Shown here piece by piece: positions 1 through 6,427 of a stretch of 11,535 nt of DNA; positions within the stretch are counted from its first letter, which is position 1; every line of letters starts with the position of its first letter. The translations under genes and the position numbers were made by a program. Source of the stretch: Absicoccus intestinalis (GTDB lineage Bacteria; Bacillota_I; Bacilli_A; Erysipelotrichales; Erysipelotrichaceae); the NCBI RefSeq assembly GCF_033971885.1, contig NZ_JALBUS010000030.1, forward strand, positions 1 to 11,535, in the 5' to 3' direction. Under the pieces are notes generated by a model, which saw only the letters and a list, made by a program, of their open reading frames with translations, was not told the DNA's origin and searched no databases.

Positions 1-187
1 TCTCTTCTAGATAGGCTACATCATTTTCTTCATGCGTCTGAGCAAACGCTAAGATGGTTGGCATATTTAAGGTTTCTGCCGCTTCTAGAATGGCTTGGAT
101 ATTCTCAAAATTGACAACATTGAAAGCTCCAATGGCAATCTTTTTTTCATTCGCTATTTGAAATACTTCATTTAAATCCGCTAACAT
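1..187 (-). CDS. Class II sugar-bisphosphate aldolase, N-terminal part (cut by window edge)
   Basis: Only the first 62 codons are in the window; the gene runs off the left edge. The protein begins MLADLNEVFQIANEKK and continues with AIGAFNVVNFENIQAILEAA and then PTILAFAQTHEE. The AIGAFNV..NFENIQAI..AAE pattern is the first beta-alpha unit of the class II (zinc) aldolase barrel, the family of fructose-bisphosphate, tagatose-bisphosphate and related aldolases (Fba, GatY/KbaY). The zinc-binding histidines and the substrate-specific region lie beyond the edge, so fructose versus tagatose bisphosphate, or another substrate, cannot be decided. A good AGGAGGG ribosome binding site lies just upstream of the ATG, and only 8 bp separate it from the stop codon of the dehydrogenase before it, so it is co-transcribed as the last visible operon gene. 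Its probable role is to cleave the bisphosphate made from the imported sugar into two trioses. No sugar-phosphate kinase is visible in the window. Confidence 0.85.
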   Translation of the reverse strand, partial: MLADLNEVFQIANEKKIAIGAFNVVNFENIQAILEAAETLNMPTILAFAQTHEENDVAYLEE

Positions 188-195
188 AGACCCTC

Positions 196-1242
196 CTATT
201 TTGAAAATTCGATCAATACTTTATATGATTCTGGACTTGCGGCATATTCCAGAGCTTCAACGATGTCATCAGGTTTATATACACGTGAAATTAAAGGTCG
301 CACATCAATGATTGACTTACAAATACAATTCAAGGCACGACGATAAGTTTCTCTTGTTCCATTCTGAGTCCCCGTTACATAAATTTCTTTTGAATGAATA
401 CGTCCAGCATTCACTAAGATGGGATCATTTGGATGAATCGAACTAAACATATTACAGGAACCTGTTTTTGCGGTCATTTCAATGGCTTGGGCAGCAACAG
501 CTGGTATGGCTGTGGTATTAAAGACAACATTGGCGCCTCGACCATTGGTTAGATCCTTAATTTGTTGAACCGCATCCGATTCCATTGGATTGATGGTTAC
601 ATCGGCTCCCATTTTACGAGCAAAAGCTGCACGTTCTGGATTTACTTCACTAACGATCACTCGTGCTCCTTGTTTTTTTGCACATAATACATGTAACAAT
701 CCCATCGCACCACCGCCAAGAACAACGACATCATCGCCCATTTTGATTGGCGTACGCTGGATACTATTGATGACACAGGCTAATGGTTCTGTTAATGCTG
801 CAATATCCGATGGAGTTTCTTTTGGATATATGTATATATGGCTTGCTTTTACTACAGCATATTCTGAAAATCCGAAGAAACCAGAATATCCATTTGAATT
901 AAAATAAGCGGGACCTTTGGTGAATTCGTCACAAATGTTTTCATTACCAAACTTACAATCATCACAAATACCACATTCATCCGTAGTGTTATTAATCACA
1001 TGGTCGCCAACATGAATTAGATTCTCATTCACATTGGGGCCTAATTTTTCAACAACTGCTGAATATTCGTGTCCACCAATATGTGGATATGAAAAATTAT
1101 TATCTCCTTTATAATCCCTGACATCATTGACACAAATAGATGCCGTCAATACCCGTAACAATACTTCACCATCTTTTGGCTCAGGAACAGGAATATCTTT
1201 AATGTTATATGTATGCGGTGCTTCTAAAATACACGCTTTCAT
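196..1242 (-). CDS. Zinc-dependent medium-chain dehydrogenase (polyol/threonine dehydrogenase-like), third in operon
   Basis: A 348-residue zinc-dependent medium-chain dehydrogenase, a family that oxidises secondary alcohols of polyols, sugars or their phosphates with NAD(P). Probable catalytic zinc ligands are C37, H58 and E59 (GGHEY), with E152 in TEPLACV. The structural zinc cluster is C90, C93, C96 and C104. The nucleotide-binding glycine motif is LGGGAMG at 175-181. Around the catalytic cysteine it reads ASICVND where relatives usually have CGICGSD, and it lacks the YxGSRxDGGFAEY segment of the two GatD-like proteins upstream, so it is a different subgroup. I placed the start at the ATG giving MKACILEAP, the family's usual MKA opening, preceded by AGGAG about 13 bases upstream; a frame extended to 1293 would add 17 basic and aromatic residues overlapping the preceding gene and is unlikely. 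The substrate is unknown; context suggests a phosphorylated hexitol or ketose. Confidence 0.85.
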   Translation of the reverse strand: MKACILEAPHTYNIKDIPVPEPKDGEVLLRVLTASICVNDVRDYKGDNNFSYPHIGGHEYSAVVEKLGPNVNENLIHVGDHVINNTTDECGICDDCKFGNENICDEFTKGPAYFNSNGYSGFFGFSEYAVVKASHIYIYPKETPSDIAALTEPLACVINSIQRTPIKMGDDVVVLGGGAMGLLHVLCAKKQGARVIVSEVNPERAAFARKMGADVTINPMESDAVQQIKDLTNGRGANVVFNTTAIPAVAAQAIEMTAKTGSCNMFSSIHPNDPILVNAGRIHSKEIYVTGTQNGTRETYRRALNCICKSIIDVRPLISRVYKPDDIVEALEYAASPESYKVLIEFSK

Positions 1243-1267
1243 TTTTATTGAATATCTCCTTTTATAG

Positions 1268-1289
1268 AAAAAGAAGCCCTTAAGCTTCC
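1268..1289 (-). terminator. Weak terminator-like hairpin between second EIIA and third dehydrogenase
   Basis: On the minus strand, directly after the EIIA stop codon, GAAGC (1288-1284) pairs with GCTTC (1277-1273) around a six-base loop and is followed by TTTTT. A G-U pair may add one step. Five or six pairs is short for full termination, and a gene with its own ribosome binding site follows, so I read it as partial attenuation that lowers expression of the last two genes. It may be chance. Confidence 0.35.
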
Positions 1290-1718
1290 TCAAATTTTAT
1301 TATCTTCGTCATCTTTCATTTCATCAAAATTAAATTTTGCAACTTGTTGTTGACCAATTTGCACAGCAATATCAGCTAGTTTTTCAACGGTCATGCCTTC
1401 TTCTTGTCGAGCTACAGCAATCTCAATGAGCATGCCCATATTGGTTCCACCAACAACTTGCATATTTTTCTTTTCATTAGCAATTTGAGCACTTAACTGA
1501 AAAGGCACACCACCAACTAAATCGGATAACACTATGATAGAATCACAATAGCTTAGAAATTCAACCGTTGCCAATAGATGGTCATAAAAAACCTCTGGGG
1601 CATCCTGAATATGAAAATCAACTGTTACGCAATTATCTAAATTACCAATGAACCATTCTGCGCTTGAAGTTAATCCAGAAGCAAAATTTCCATGTCCAGT
1701 AATAATCATTCCTATCAT
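1290..1718 (-). CDS. PTS EIIA component, mannose/sorbose family (AgaF-like), second copy
   Basis: A 142-residue cytoplasmic phosphocarrier of the mannose-family PTS. It takes phosphate from HPr on a histidine and passes it to EIIB. The phosphorylated residue is H9 in MIITGHGNFASGL; the conserved SDLVGGVPFQ is at 65-74 and VGGTNMGMLIE follows at about 89-99. The N-terminus and the DLVGGVPF variant resemble AgaF-type EIIA proteins of amino-sugar transporters more than the other EIIA of this operon (DLRGGTPFN). The C-terminus is an acidic tail (MKDDEDNKI). GGAGGA lies before the ATG. It is separated from the dehydrogenase upstream by 74 bp carrying a promoter-like sequence, and followed by a small hairpin. 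Only one EIIB, EIIC and EIID are present, so it either serves the same permease under other conditions, serves an EIIB encoded elsewhere, or has a regulatory role. Confidence 0.9.
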   Translation of the reverse strand: MIGMIITGHGNFASGLTSSAEWFIGNLDNCVTVDFHIQDAPEVFYDHLLATVEFLSYCDSIIVLSDLVGGVPFQLSAQIANEKKNMQVVGGTNMGMLIEIAVARQEEGMTVEKLADIAVQIGQQQVAKFNFDEMKDDEDNKI

Positions 1719-1739
1719 AAGTATCCTCCATTTATGAAT

Positions 1740-1768
1740 ATTATCTTACTTAATATTCCACTTTGCAA
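1740..1768 (-). promoter_or_regulatory. Possible internal promoter before second EIIA
   Basis: Minus-strand TTGCAA (1768-1763), a 17-base spacer and GATAAT (1745-1740) form a sigma-A-like promoter in one of the few real gaps of the operon. It would start transcription shortly before the EIIA ribosome binding site and drive EIIA, the third dehydrogenase and the aldolase separately from the transporter genes. In AT-rich DNA such matches arise by chance. Confidence 0.35.
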
Positions 1769-1792
1769 TTTACTTAGTTTTATTAATCATTT

Positions 1793-2848
1793 TTATTCGT
1801 CTAATTCAGGTTCCACTAGGATTTTATAGAAGAACTCTGTATGATCTGCCATGATACGAATACCATCATAAACTTTAGAAAGAGGTAATCTAGATGATAT
1901 TATTGGTTTAGCAACAATCTTTCCGTCTCGCAGTGCTTCTAATGAAATATCCCACGCATTATGAGGGGTATTTTTCATTTCAAAAGCCCATGTACCTTTA
2001 ATCGTAATTTGACGTCTTAAAATCTTTTCAAAAGTATCTACTTGGATTTGAAGAGGTTTTATAGGACGCCCTACTAGCCCTAGTTTACCATTATGTTTCA
2101 ATAATGATATAGCCTCATTAAATACAAATTCAGATCCACTCGCTTCAAAAACAGAATCGACTCCCTGCTTATTGGTTTTCTCAAAGATAATTTTTTTAGG
2201 ATCAACTTCCTTTGAACAAATCGCATCTGTCAATCCGATTTTTTTTGCAATTGCTACCTTTTTAGAATCTAAATCAATCGCAAATACATGATTGGCACCC
2301 ATCGCTTTGGCCCATTGTGCAATAAAGATTCCAATTGCGCCTAATCCATATACAGCAACATCATCACCATAATGTATACCGATATTAGATGCTACATGTT
2401 GAGCTACCGTAATCGGTTCTAACATAGCAGCACATTCAAAATCTACCCCATCTGGCACTAAAACTAAATTATCTTTAGGAACTCGACAATATTCTGCAAA
2501 ACCACCATCATTCCGAGACCCTAAATAATCATAATTTGTACACAATTGAAAGTTTCCAATTTCACATTGATTGCATTCATGGCAAGGAATTAATGGAATA
2601 ACTGCAACATTTTTATTCAACCATTTTGAATCTACATTTTTTCCAATTTTTACTATCTGGCCACCAAATTCATGGCCTGGAATCGTTGGAAAGTGGTATG
2701 TTCCCGTTTTTAACACCCGAGGAACGTCTGATCCACAAATTCCGCACGCCTTTACTTTCACTAATACATCATCATTCCCGATAGTGGGTATTTCAACATC
2801 TTCATATCTTAAATCATCTATACTATGTAAAACACTAGCTTTCATCAT
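1793..2848 (-). CDS. Zinc-dependent polyol-phosphate dehydrogenase, GatD-like (second in operon)
   Basis: A 351-residue zinc-containing dehydrogenase whose layout closely follows galactitol-1-phosphate 5-dehydrogenase (GatD): ACGICGSDVPRV at 34-45, PGHEFGG at 57-63, YLGSRNDGGFAEYCRVP at 108-124 and LEPITVAQH at 143-151. Catalytic zinc ligands are C38, H59 and E60, with E144; the structural zinc cluster is C89, C92, C95 and C103. The NAD-binding motif YGLGAIG is at 167-173. GatD-type enzymes oxidise a hexitol phosphate to a ketohexose phosphate, which suits a PTS operon, but stereospecificity cannot be read from sequence. Two adjacent ATG codons (2848 and 2845) can start it; the second gives the family's usual MKA opening. 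The ribosome binding site is weak (GGAG or AGGA well upstream), and the SIS gene ends 15 bp before, so translation may be coupled. It is paralogous to the dehydrogenase at 3718-4773. Confidence 0.88.
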   Translation of the reverse strand: MMKASVLHSIDDLRYEDVEIPTIGNDDVLVKVKACGICGSDVPRVLKTGTYHFPTIPGHEFGGQIVKIGKNVDSKWLNKNVAVIPLIPCHECNQCEIGNFQLCTNYDYLGSRNDGGFAEYCRVPKDNLVLVPDGVDFECAAMLEPITVAQHVASNIGIHYGDDVAVYGLGAIGIFIAQWAKAMGANHVFAIDLDSKKVAIAKKIGLTDAICSKEVDPKKIIFEKTNKQGVDSVFEASGSEFVFNEAISLLKHNGKLGLVGRPIKPLQIQVDTFEKILRRQITIKGTWAFEMKNTPHNAWDISLEALRDGKIVAKPIISSRLPLSKVYDGIRIMADHTEFFYKILVEPELDE

Positions 2849-2863
2849 TTTATTTTTATTATC

Positions 2864-3418
2864 CTACTCCAAGTTTGCATGTTTTTTCCACAACAAATGT
2901 AAATCTTTAATACCTTTTTTCTGTACAATTTTCATAGCAACCATGTCACCCAAAAGTAGCAAGCTCTGTTCAAATAAGCTACTCATTATTTGATTTGAAT
3001 GTATTTCATCCTTTAAATATAGTTTGGTTTGACATGGAATGCGAACAAACAAATCTTCATATGGCTTCATTGAACTTTCGCTATTAGAGCCAATATGAAT
3101 CGTTTGGGCTCCATATTTCTTCGCTAATTTAATTATCGATAGTGGAAAAATACTTTCTCCGGACCCAGAACCAACAATTAATATATCATCCGGAGTGATG
3201 GCTGGTTCATTAATTTCACCAACATAATAGGCATCAATTCCTAAATGATTCAATCGTTTTTCCCATGCTTGCAGCATGAGTAATACACGTCCGACACCAA
3301 CAAAAAACACCTTTTTTGCCCCACAAATCATCTCCACCATCTGATCAACTTGAGAATTATCAATAGTTTCAAATACCCTATTTAATTCATCAAGCACTAT
3401 ATCTTTATTTGAATCCAA
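2864..3418 (-). CDS. SIS-domain sugar-phosphate isomerase, 6-phospho-3-hexuloisomerase-like (HxlB-like)
   Basis: A 184-residue single SIS domain, about the length of 6-phospho-3-hexuloisomerase (PHI/HxlB), which converts 3-hexulose 6-phosphate to fructose 6-phosphate. Visible family features are FFVGVGRVLLMLQ at 38-50, RLNHLGIDAYYVGE at 55-68, the phosphosugar loop IVGSGSGES at 81-89, and SLFEQSLLLLGDMV at 147-160, where PHI proteins carry a conserved FEQ. In PHI the first loop usually reads GxGRSG; here it is GVGRVL, so substrate handling may differ. No hexulose-phosphate synthase is seen nearby, so formaldehyde fixation is unlikely; more probably it isomerises a keto-hexose phosphate made by the dehydrogenases. 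The start is a TTG chosen because AAGGAG lies 6 bases before it and no in-frame ATG exists until about residue 27. The gene begins 3 bases after the stop of the 94-residue gene. Confidence 0.75.
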   Translation of the reverse strand: MDSNKDIVLDELNRVFETIDNSQVDQMVEMICGAKKVFFVGVGRVLLMLQAWEKRLNHLGIDAYYVGEINEPAITPDDILIVGSGSGESIFPLSIIKLAKKYGAQTIHIGSNSESSMKPYEDLFVRIPCQTKLYLKDEIHSNQIMSSLFEQSLLLLGDMVAMKIVQKKGIKDLHLLWKKHANLE

Positions 3419-3421
3419 TAT

Positions 3422-3706
3422 CTACTCCTTATCAAACAACGCATAGAAATCATCTTCATATAATTTTACATTGGGTTTTATCGTTTTATTAATTTGGCTA
3501 ATTGCCATGGAAAATAGGCCAAGTAAAAATTTTTTATCTTTTGTTCCATATGCATTTATAACCTCATTCATCTTTATATTTAACGCATTAATTTGTTTTT
3601 TGTATTTATTTACATATAAATGGCCAAGAAAATTCTTTTCTTTACCAAAAATTTCGCTTTGGTGCTCATTTATAAACTGTGTAAAATCATATTTATACTT
3701 GACCAT
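3422..3706 (-). CDS. Hypothetical 94-residue protein inside sugar operon
   Basis: I do not recognise this protein. It has 94 residues, is lysine- and asparagine-rich, and has no signal peptide, membrane span or cysteine. The N-terminus MVKYKYDFTQFINEHQSEIF is followed by a likely helical section (NKYKKQINALNIKMNEVINAY, broken as 33-52) and a moderately hydrophobic stretch LLGLFSMAISQINKTI, ending in the acidic YEDDFYALFDKE. It is convincing as a gene: AGGAG sits at correct spacing before an ATG, it starts 11 bases after the stop of the dehydrogenase, and its last codons carry the ribosome binding site of the SIS gene. The tight position between a dehydrogenase and the SIS protein suggests a helical partner, subunit or small regulator of one of them, but this is only context. 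It could also be a lineage-specific protein without a catalytic role. Confidence 0.75.
   Translation of the reverse strand: MVKYKYDFTQFINEHQSEIFGKEKNFLGHLYVNKYKKQINALNIKMNEVINAYGTKDKKFLLGLFSMAISQINKTIKPNVKLYEDDFYALFDKE
3425..3430 (-). promoter_or_regulatory. Ribosome binding site fixing a TTG start
   Basis: AAGGAG on the minus strand with a six-base spacer to TTG at 3418. It overlaps the last codons of the preceding 94-residue gene, which suggests coupled translation and supports the non-ATG start of the SIS gene. Confidence 0.7.
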
Positions 3707-3717
3707 TTTTAAATCTC

Positions 3718-4773
3718 CTACTCTTTATCTAGCTTTGCGCTATACATTGCTTTACATATAGTAATTTCATGGTCATGGATTTGGTCAAAAAGCTTTAGCA
3801 TATCCTGTATACCTGCGGTATGTGTAATTAAATCATTTACTTTCAACTTTCCATTTTGAATCATTTCTACCGTATACTTCCATTCATTAATTGGTGTATT
3901 TGAATATGCTGAATTCCAGATACCATACATATTCAATTCCTTTCGTAATAATGTAGAATGATTTTGTAATTTTATCGTGGTATCATTTGATGGATTTCCC
4001 ATCCAAACTACATTCCCTCCATATCTTACAATTTGTAAAGCATCGTTGATTCCTCCAGAAGATCCTGTTCCTTCGATCACGACATCAGCCCCACGACCAT
4101 TTGTCAAATGATCAATAATCTGCTTAGCATCTTCCTTCAGCGAATTGATTACTGTCAATCCTCTTTCTTTTGCGAAAGCTTCTTTTTCTTCATTGATTTC
4201 GGTCAATACAACCTGGCTAGCGCCAAAAAGTTTAGCCCATCGTGCAATCAAAATTCCAATAGGCCCTGCACCTAAAACAACAACTGTTTGACCTGCAGTA
4301 ACGCGGCCTTTACGAATTGCATGTTGCGCAACACAAGCCGGTTCGGTGATTGCCAAATGTTCAAGATTAGCATCATCATTCGCTAATACCAAATGCCATC
4401 TAGAAGGAATCAAACAATATTGTGCAAAACCGCCATTATTTCTAGATCCTAAATATCCATAATTCTGACATTGATTATAGTTTCCAATCTCACAAGAATC
4501 ACATTTTTTACATGGAATCAATGGGAAAACGGCCGCTTTTCTTCCAATCAAATCATTATCTTTTTGATCACCAACAGCAACTACTTCACCTGCAAATTCA
4601 TGGCCTAAAACGACAGGATTGACGCGAGTACCTAATTTATATACACGAGGAATATCCGAACCACAAATTCCACAAGCTCCAACTTTTAAAAGAATTTCTT
4701 CTCCTTTCGGTTCTGGAACCGGTAAATCTACTAGTCGAAAATCATTTACTGCATATAAACTCAATGCTTTCAT
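3718..4773 (-). CDS. Zinc-dependent polyol-phosphate dehydrogenase, GatD-like (first in operon)
   Basis: A 351-residue zinc-dependent medium-chain dehydrogenase of the GatD-like group. Motifs in order: ACGICGSDIPRVYKLGT at 33-49 with catalytic C37, LGHEFAG at 56-62 (H58, E59), structural zinc cysteines C88, C91, C94 and C102, YLGSRNNGGFAQYC at 107-120, TEPACVAQH at 143-151 with E144, and the nucleotide loop LGAGPIG at 167-173. It shares the PRV, GSR and GGFA.Y blocks with the protein at 1793-2848, so the two look like diverged paralogues rather than recent duplicates. GGFAQYC replaces GGFAEYC and the EPITV block is EPACV, which may reflect a different stereocentre or substrate. It begins 17 bases after EIIB with a modest GGAAAG ribosome binding site. 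It should interconvert a hexitol or hexose phosphate with its keto form using NAD(P). Confidence 0.88.
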   Translation of the reverse strand: MKALSLYAVNDFRLVDLPVPEPKGEEILLKVGACGICGSDIPRVYKLGTRVNPVVLGHEFAGEVVAVGDQKDNDLIGRKAAVFPLIPCKKCDSCEIGNYNQCQNYGYLGSRNNGGFAQYCLIPSRWHLVLANDDANLEHLAITEPACVAQHAIRKGRVTAGQTVVVLGAGPIGILIARWAKLFGASQVVLTEINEEKEAFAKERGLTVINSLKEDAKQIIDHLTNGRGADVVIEGTGSSGGINDALQIVRYGGNVVWMGNPSNDTTIKLQNHSTLLRKELNMYGIWNSAYSNTPINEWKYTVEMIQNGKLKVNDLITHTAGIQDMLKLFDQIHDHEITICKAMYSAKLDKE

Positions 4774-4790
4774 TTGTTCACACTTTCCAT

Positions 4791-5267
4791 TTACTTTAAC
4801 AATCCATTCACATCAATTGCTGCTGCAGTTGCAACAATTTGAATATATACACGAATTCCTTTTTCATCAAAATACTTAAAGCATTCTCTTTCTTCTTCAG
4901 AAGCAGAAATATTTTTATATAACTTTTCACGTCCTTGCTTCATTCCCATTCCACCAACATTGATCTCATTAATATCTAAACCTGCATCAACTAAAGGTTT
5001 CAAGCTCAATGGTGTTTTTGCTAAAATGAACGTTGGAACTTTAAGCCCTTCTTTTACCTTAGTAATTGCATCATCTTCCGTTAGCGCAATTACTTTTACA
5101 CCTTTTGGTGCAGCATTTTGTAATACAAAAAGCATAAAATCATCTTTTGCCACTTTATTATCAACAACGATAATTTGCTTAGCAGGCATGATTTTCATCC
5201 ACGATGTCATGACTTGTCCATGAATTAAACGATCATCAATACGTACAAACAATAAATTTTTTTCCAT
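4791..5267 (-). CDS. PTS EIIB component, mannose/sorbose family
   Basis: A 158-residue cytoplasmic EIIB of the mannose-family PTS. It receives phosphate from EIIA and transfers it to the sugar as the substrate passes through EIIC/EIID. The signature FVRIDDRLIHGQVMTSW is at 7-23, with the phosphorylated histidine at H16. Also typical are IIVVDNKVAKDDF near residues 32-44 and INEINVGGMGMKQGR in the C-terminal half. Length is normal for a free-standing EIIB. It follows EIIA by 3 bp, with an AGGGGG ribosome binding site formed by the end of that gene. It is the only EIIB in the window, so it must serve the EIIC/EIID pair at the operon head, even though two EIIA genes are present. Substrate specificity (mannose, sorbose, fructose, amino sugar or other) cannot be assigned from these motifs. 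Confidence 0.95.
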   Translation of the reverse strand: MEKNLLFVRIDDRLIHGQVMTSWMKIMPAKQIIVVDNKVAKDDFMLFVLQNAAPKGVKVIALTEDDAITKVKEGLKVPTFILAKTPLSLKPLVDAGLDINEINVGGMGMKQGREKLYKNISASEEERECFKYFDEKGIRVYIQIVATAAAIDVNGLLK

Positions 5268-5270
5268 ATA

Positions 5271-5675
5271 TTATTCCCCCTCGTTAGTGTATTTCACTAA
5301 GTCTATACTGTCTGGTGCAGCATCTATCAAACATTGAGCTAATTCATCAAGAGTAGTATTTTCGTTTCGATTCAAATTTGCCGTTAATGCCAATGGTAAA
5401 TTCATACCAACAACAATATAAATATGTTTTTTTTGACATAACATTAAACTTTGATTAAACGGTGTTCCTCCTCTTAAATCAGCTAGTACCAGAACTCCAT
5501 CTCCTGTATCCATTCTATTTACAGCTTTTTCTAGCCGATTACCATAGGATGAAGGATCATCTTCTGGCATTAGTGATACTACTTCTGTTTGACACATTTC
5601 TCCAGATATCATTTCTGTACTATTACGCAATCCTTCTGGAAATTTACCATGTCCAGCAAATACTAGTCCTATCAC
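5271..5675 (-). CDS. PTS EIIA component, mannose/sorbose family (first copy)
   Basis: A 134-residue EIIA of the mannose-family PTS, which accepts phosphate from HPr. The active histidine is H9 in GLVFAGHGKFPEGL, and the conserved ADLRGGTPFNQS is at 65-76, followed by VVGMNLPLALT at 88-98. It starts with GTG, overlapping the TGA of the epimerase gene by four bases, with only a weak GGAAG upstream, so its translation is probably coupled to that of the epimerase. It lies directly before EIIB and is the natural partner of this transporter. It differs clearly from the second EIIA at 1290-1718, sharing mainly the GHG and GG.PF motifs, which argues that the two came into the operon separately or have long diverged. 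Confidence 0.93.
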   Translation of the reverse strand: MIGLVFAGHGKFPEGLRNSTEMISGEMCQTEVVSLMPEDDPSSYGNRLEKAVNRMDTGDGVLVLADLRGGTPFNQSLMLCQKKHIYIVVGMNLPLALTANLNRNENTTLDELAQCLIDAAPDSIDLVKYTNEGE

Positions 5676-6352
5676 GAATCAACCACTTCCAATTCTGTTT
5701 TATATTTATGATAATTTTCCTCAAAACTATCCAATCCTGTAATGATACTTGAAGTACCAACAACAAATACATTAGCTCCTGCCTGTCTCATTGCTTTAGC
5801 ATTTACCATGGTTGTATTACCATCTACTACAATATCAGCATTCTCTTTGCCATTTTCATCTAATAATTTTCGAGTTCGTTCAATTTTTTCGAGTGCTGAC
5901 GGAACCATCTTCTGTCCAGCAAAACCCGGATTTACTGTCATTAAAGTTACATAATCTATCAAATCAATACATTCTTCCAAATATCCCAATGGTGTCCCAG
6001 GATTCAATACCAAGCCAGCACTACAACCATGTTCATGTATGGATTGTAGCAATTTGTATGGTTGATATGTCGTTTCTGGATGAAAAGAAATTTTGTCTCC
6101 CGCCATAATATGATACATATCAATAAATTTTTCTGGATTGGTACACATAAAATGCATATCCACTGGTAAATCACTTAATCGTTTTACATCATTATATGTT
6201 GTAACTCCCAACATCACATTATCAACAAAGTGCCCATCCATTACATCAAAGTGGATACTATCTAATTTTACTTTTGCAAATAAATCAAGATATGGCTTAA
6301 ATTCTTCTACCTTGCAGCACATGATTGATGGAGAAATTTTCACTTCTTTCAC
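5672..6352 (-). CDS. alsE: D-allulose-6-phosphate 3-epimerase-like protein (AlsE/ribulose-phosphate epimerase family)
   Basis: A 226-residue beta/alpha barrel of the ribulose-phosphate 3-epimerase family, closer to AlsE, which interconverts allulose 6-phosphate and fructose 6-phosphate, than to housekeeping Rpe. AlsE-like signs are KISPSIMC at 5-12, SFHPET at 89-94, LVLNPGTPL at 114-122, LMTVNPGFAGQ at 137-147 and GANVFVVGTSSII at 192-204. Predicted metal ligands are H34 and D36 (HFDVMDGHFVDN), H67 (VDMHFM) and D177 (VVDGN); D36 and D177 are the usual acid-base pair. The residue after DG is N where Rpe has G. Start: GTG at 6352, 6 bases after a strong AAAGGAGG. It would epimerise C3 of a ketohexose 6-phosphate produced from the imported sugar and so feed glycolysis. 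It could instead act on tagatose or sorbose 6-phosphate, or on a pentulose phosphate. Confidence 0.85.
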   Translation of the reverse strand: MKEVKISPSIMCCKVEEFKPYLDLFAKVKLDSIHFDVMDGHFVDNVMLGVTTYNDVKRLSDLPVDMHFMCTNPEKFIDMYHIMAGDKISFHPETTYQPYKLLQSIHEHGCSAGLVLNPGTPLGYLEECIDLIDYVTLMTVNPGFAGQKMVPSALEKIERTRKLLDENGKENADIVVDGNTTMVNAKAMRQAGANVFVVGTSSIITGLDSFEENYHKYKTELEVVDS

Positions 6353-6358
6353 TCTGAT

Positions 6359-6366
6359 CCTCCTTT
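6359..6366 (-). promoter_or_regulatory. Strong ribosome binding site fixing a GTG start of the epimerase
   Basis: AAAGGAGG on the minus strand, six bases before GTG at 6352. A second in-frame GTG three codons later is too far from it, so 6352 is preferred. Confidence 0.75.
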
Positions 6367-6374
6367 AAATAATC

Positions 6375-6410
6375 AAGCTATGACATTCATATGAGGTAAT
6401 ATCATAGCTT
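6375..6410 (-). repeat. Hairpin between EIID and epimerase genes
   Basis: A perfect 9-bp inverted repeat, AAGCTATGA (6375-6383) and TCATAGCTT (6402-6410), with an 18-base loop, fills most of the 75-bp gap. In the minus-strand transcript it is followed by GATTATTTAAAGGAGG rather than a clean U-tract, so it is not a strong terminator. It could partially terminate, or act as a processing or stability hairpin that sets transporter and enzyme levels apart. Confidence 0.55.
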
Positions 6411-6427
6411 AATTAATTCTTTTATAT

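Noticed and set aside
1243..1293. 17-residue N-terminal extension of the third dehydrogenase
   Set aside because: It would overlap the EIIA gene and the hairpin; the MKA start at 1242 has a ribosome binding site and matches relatives.
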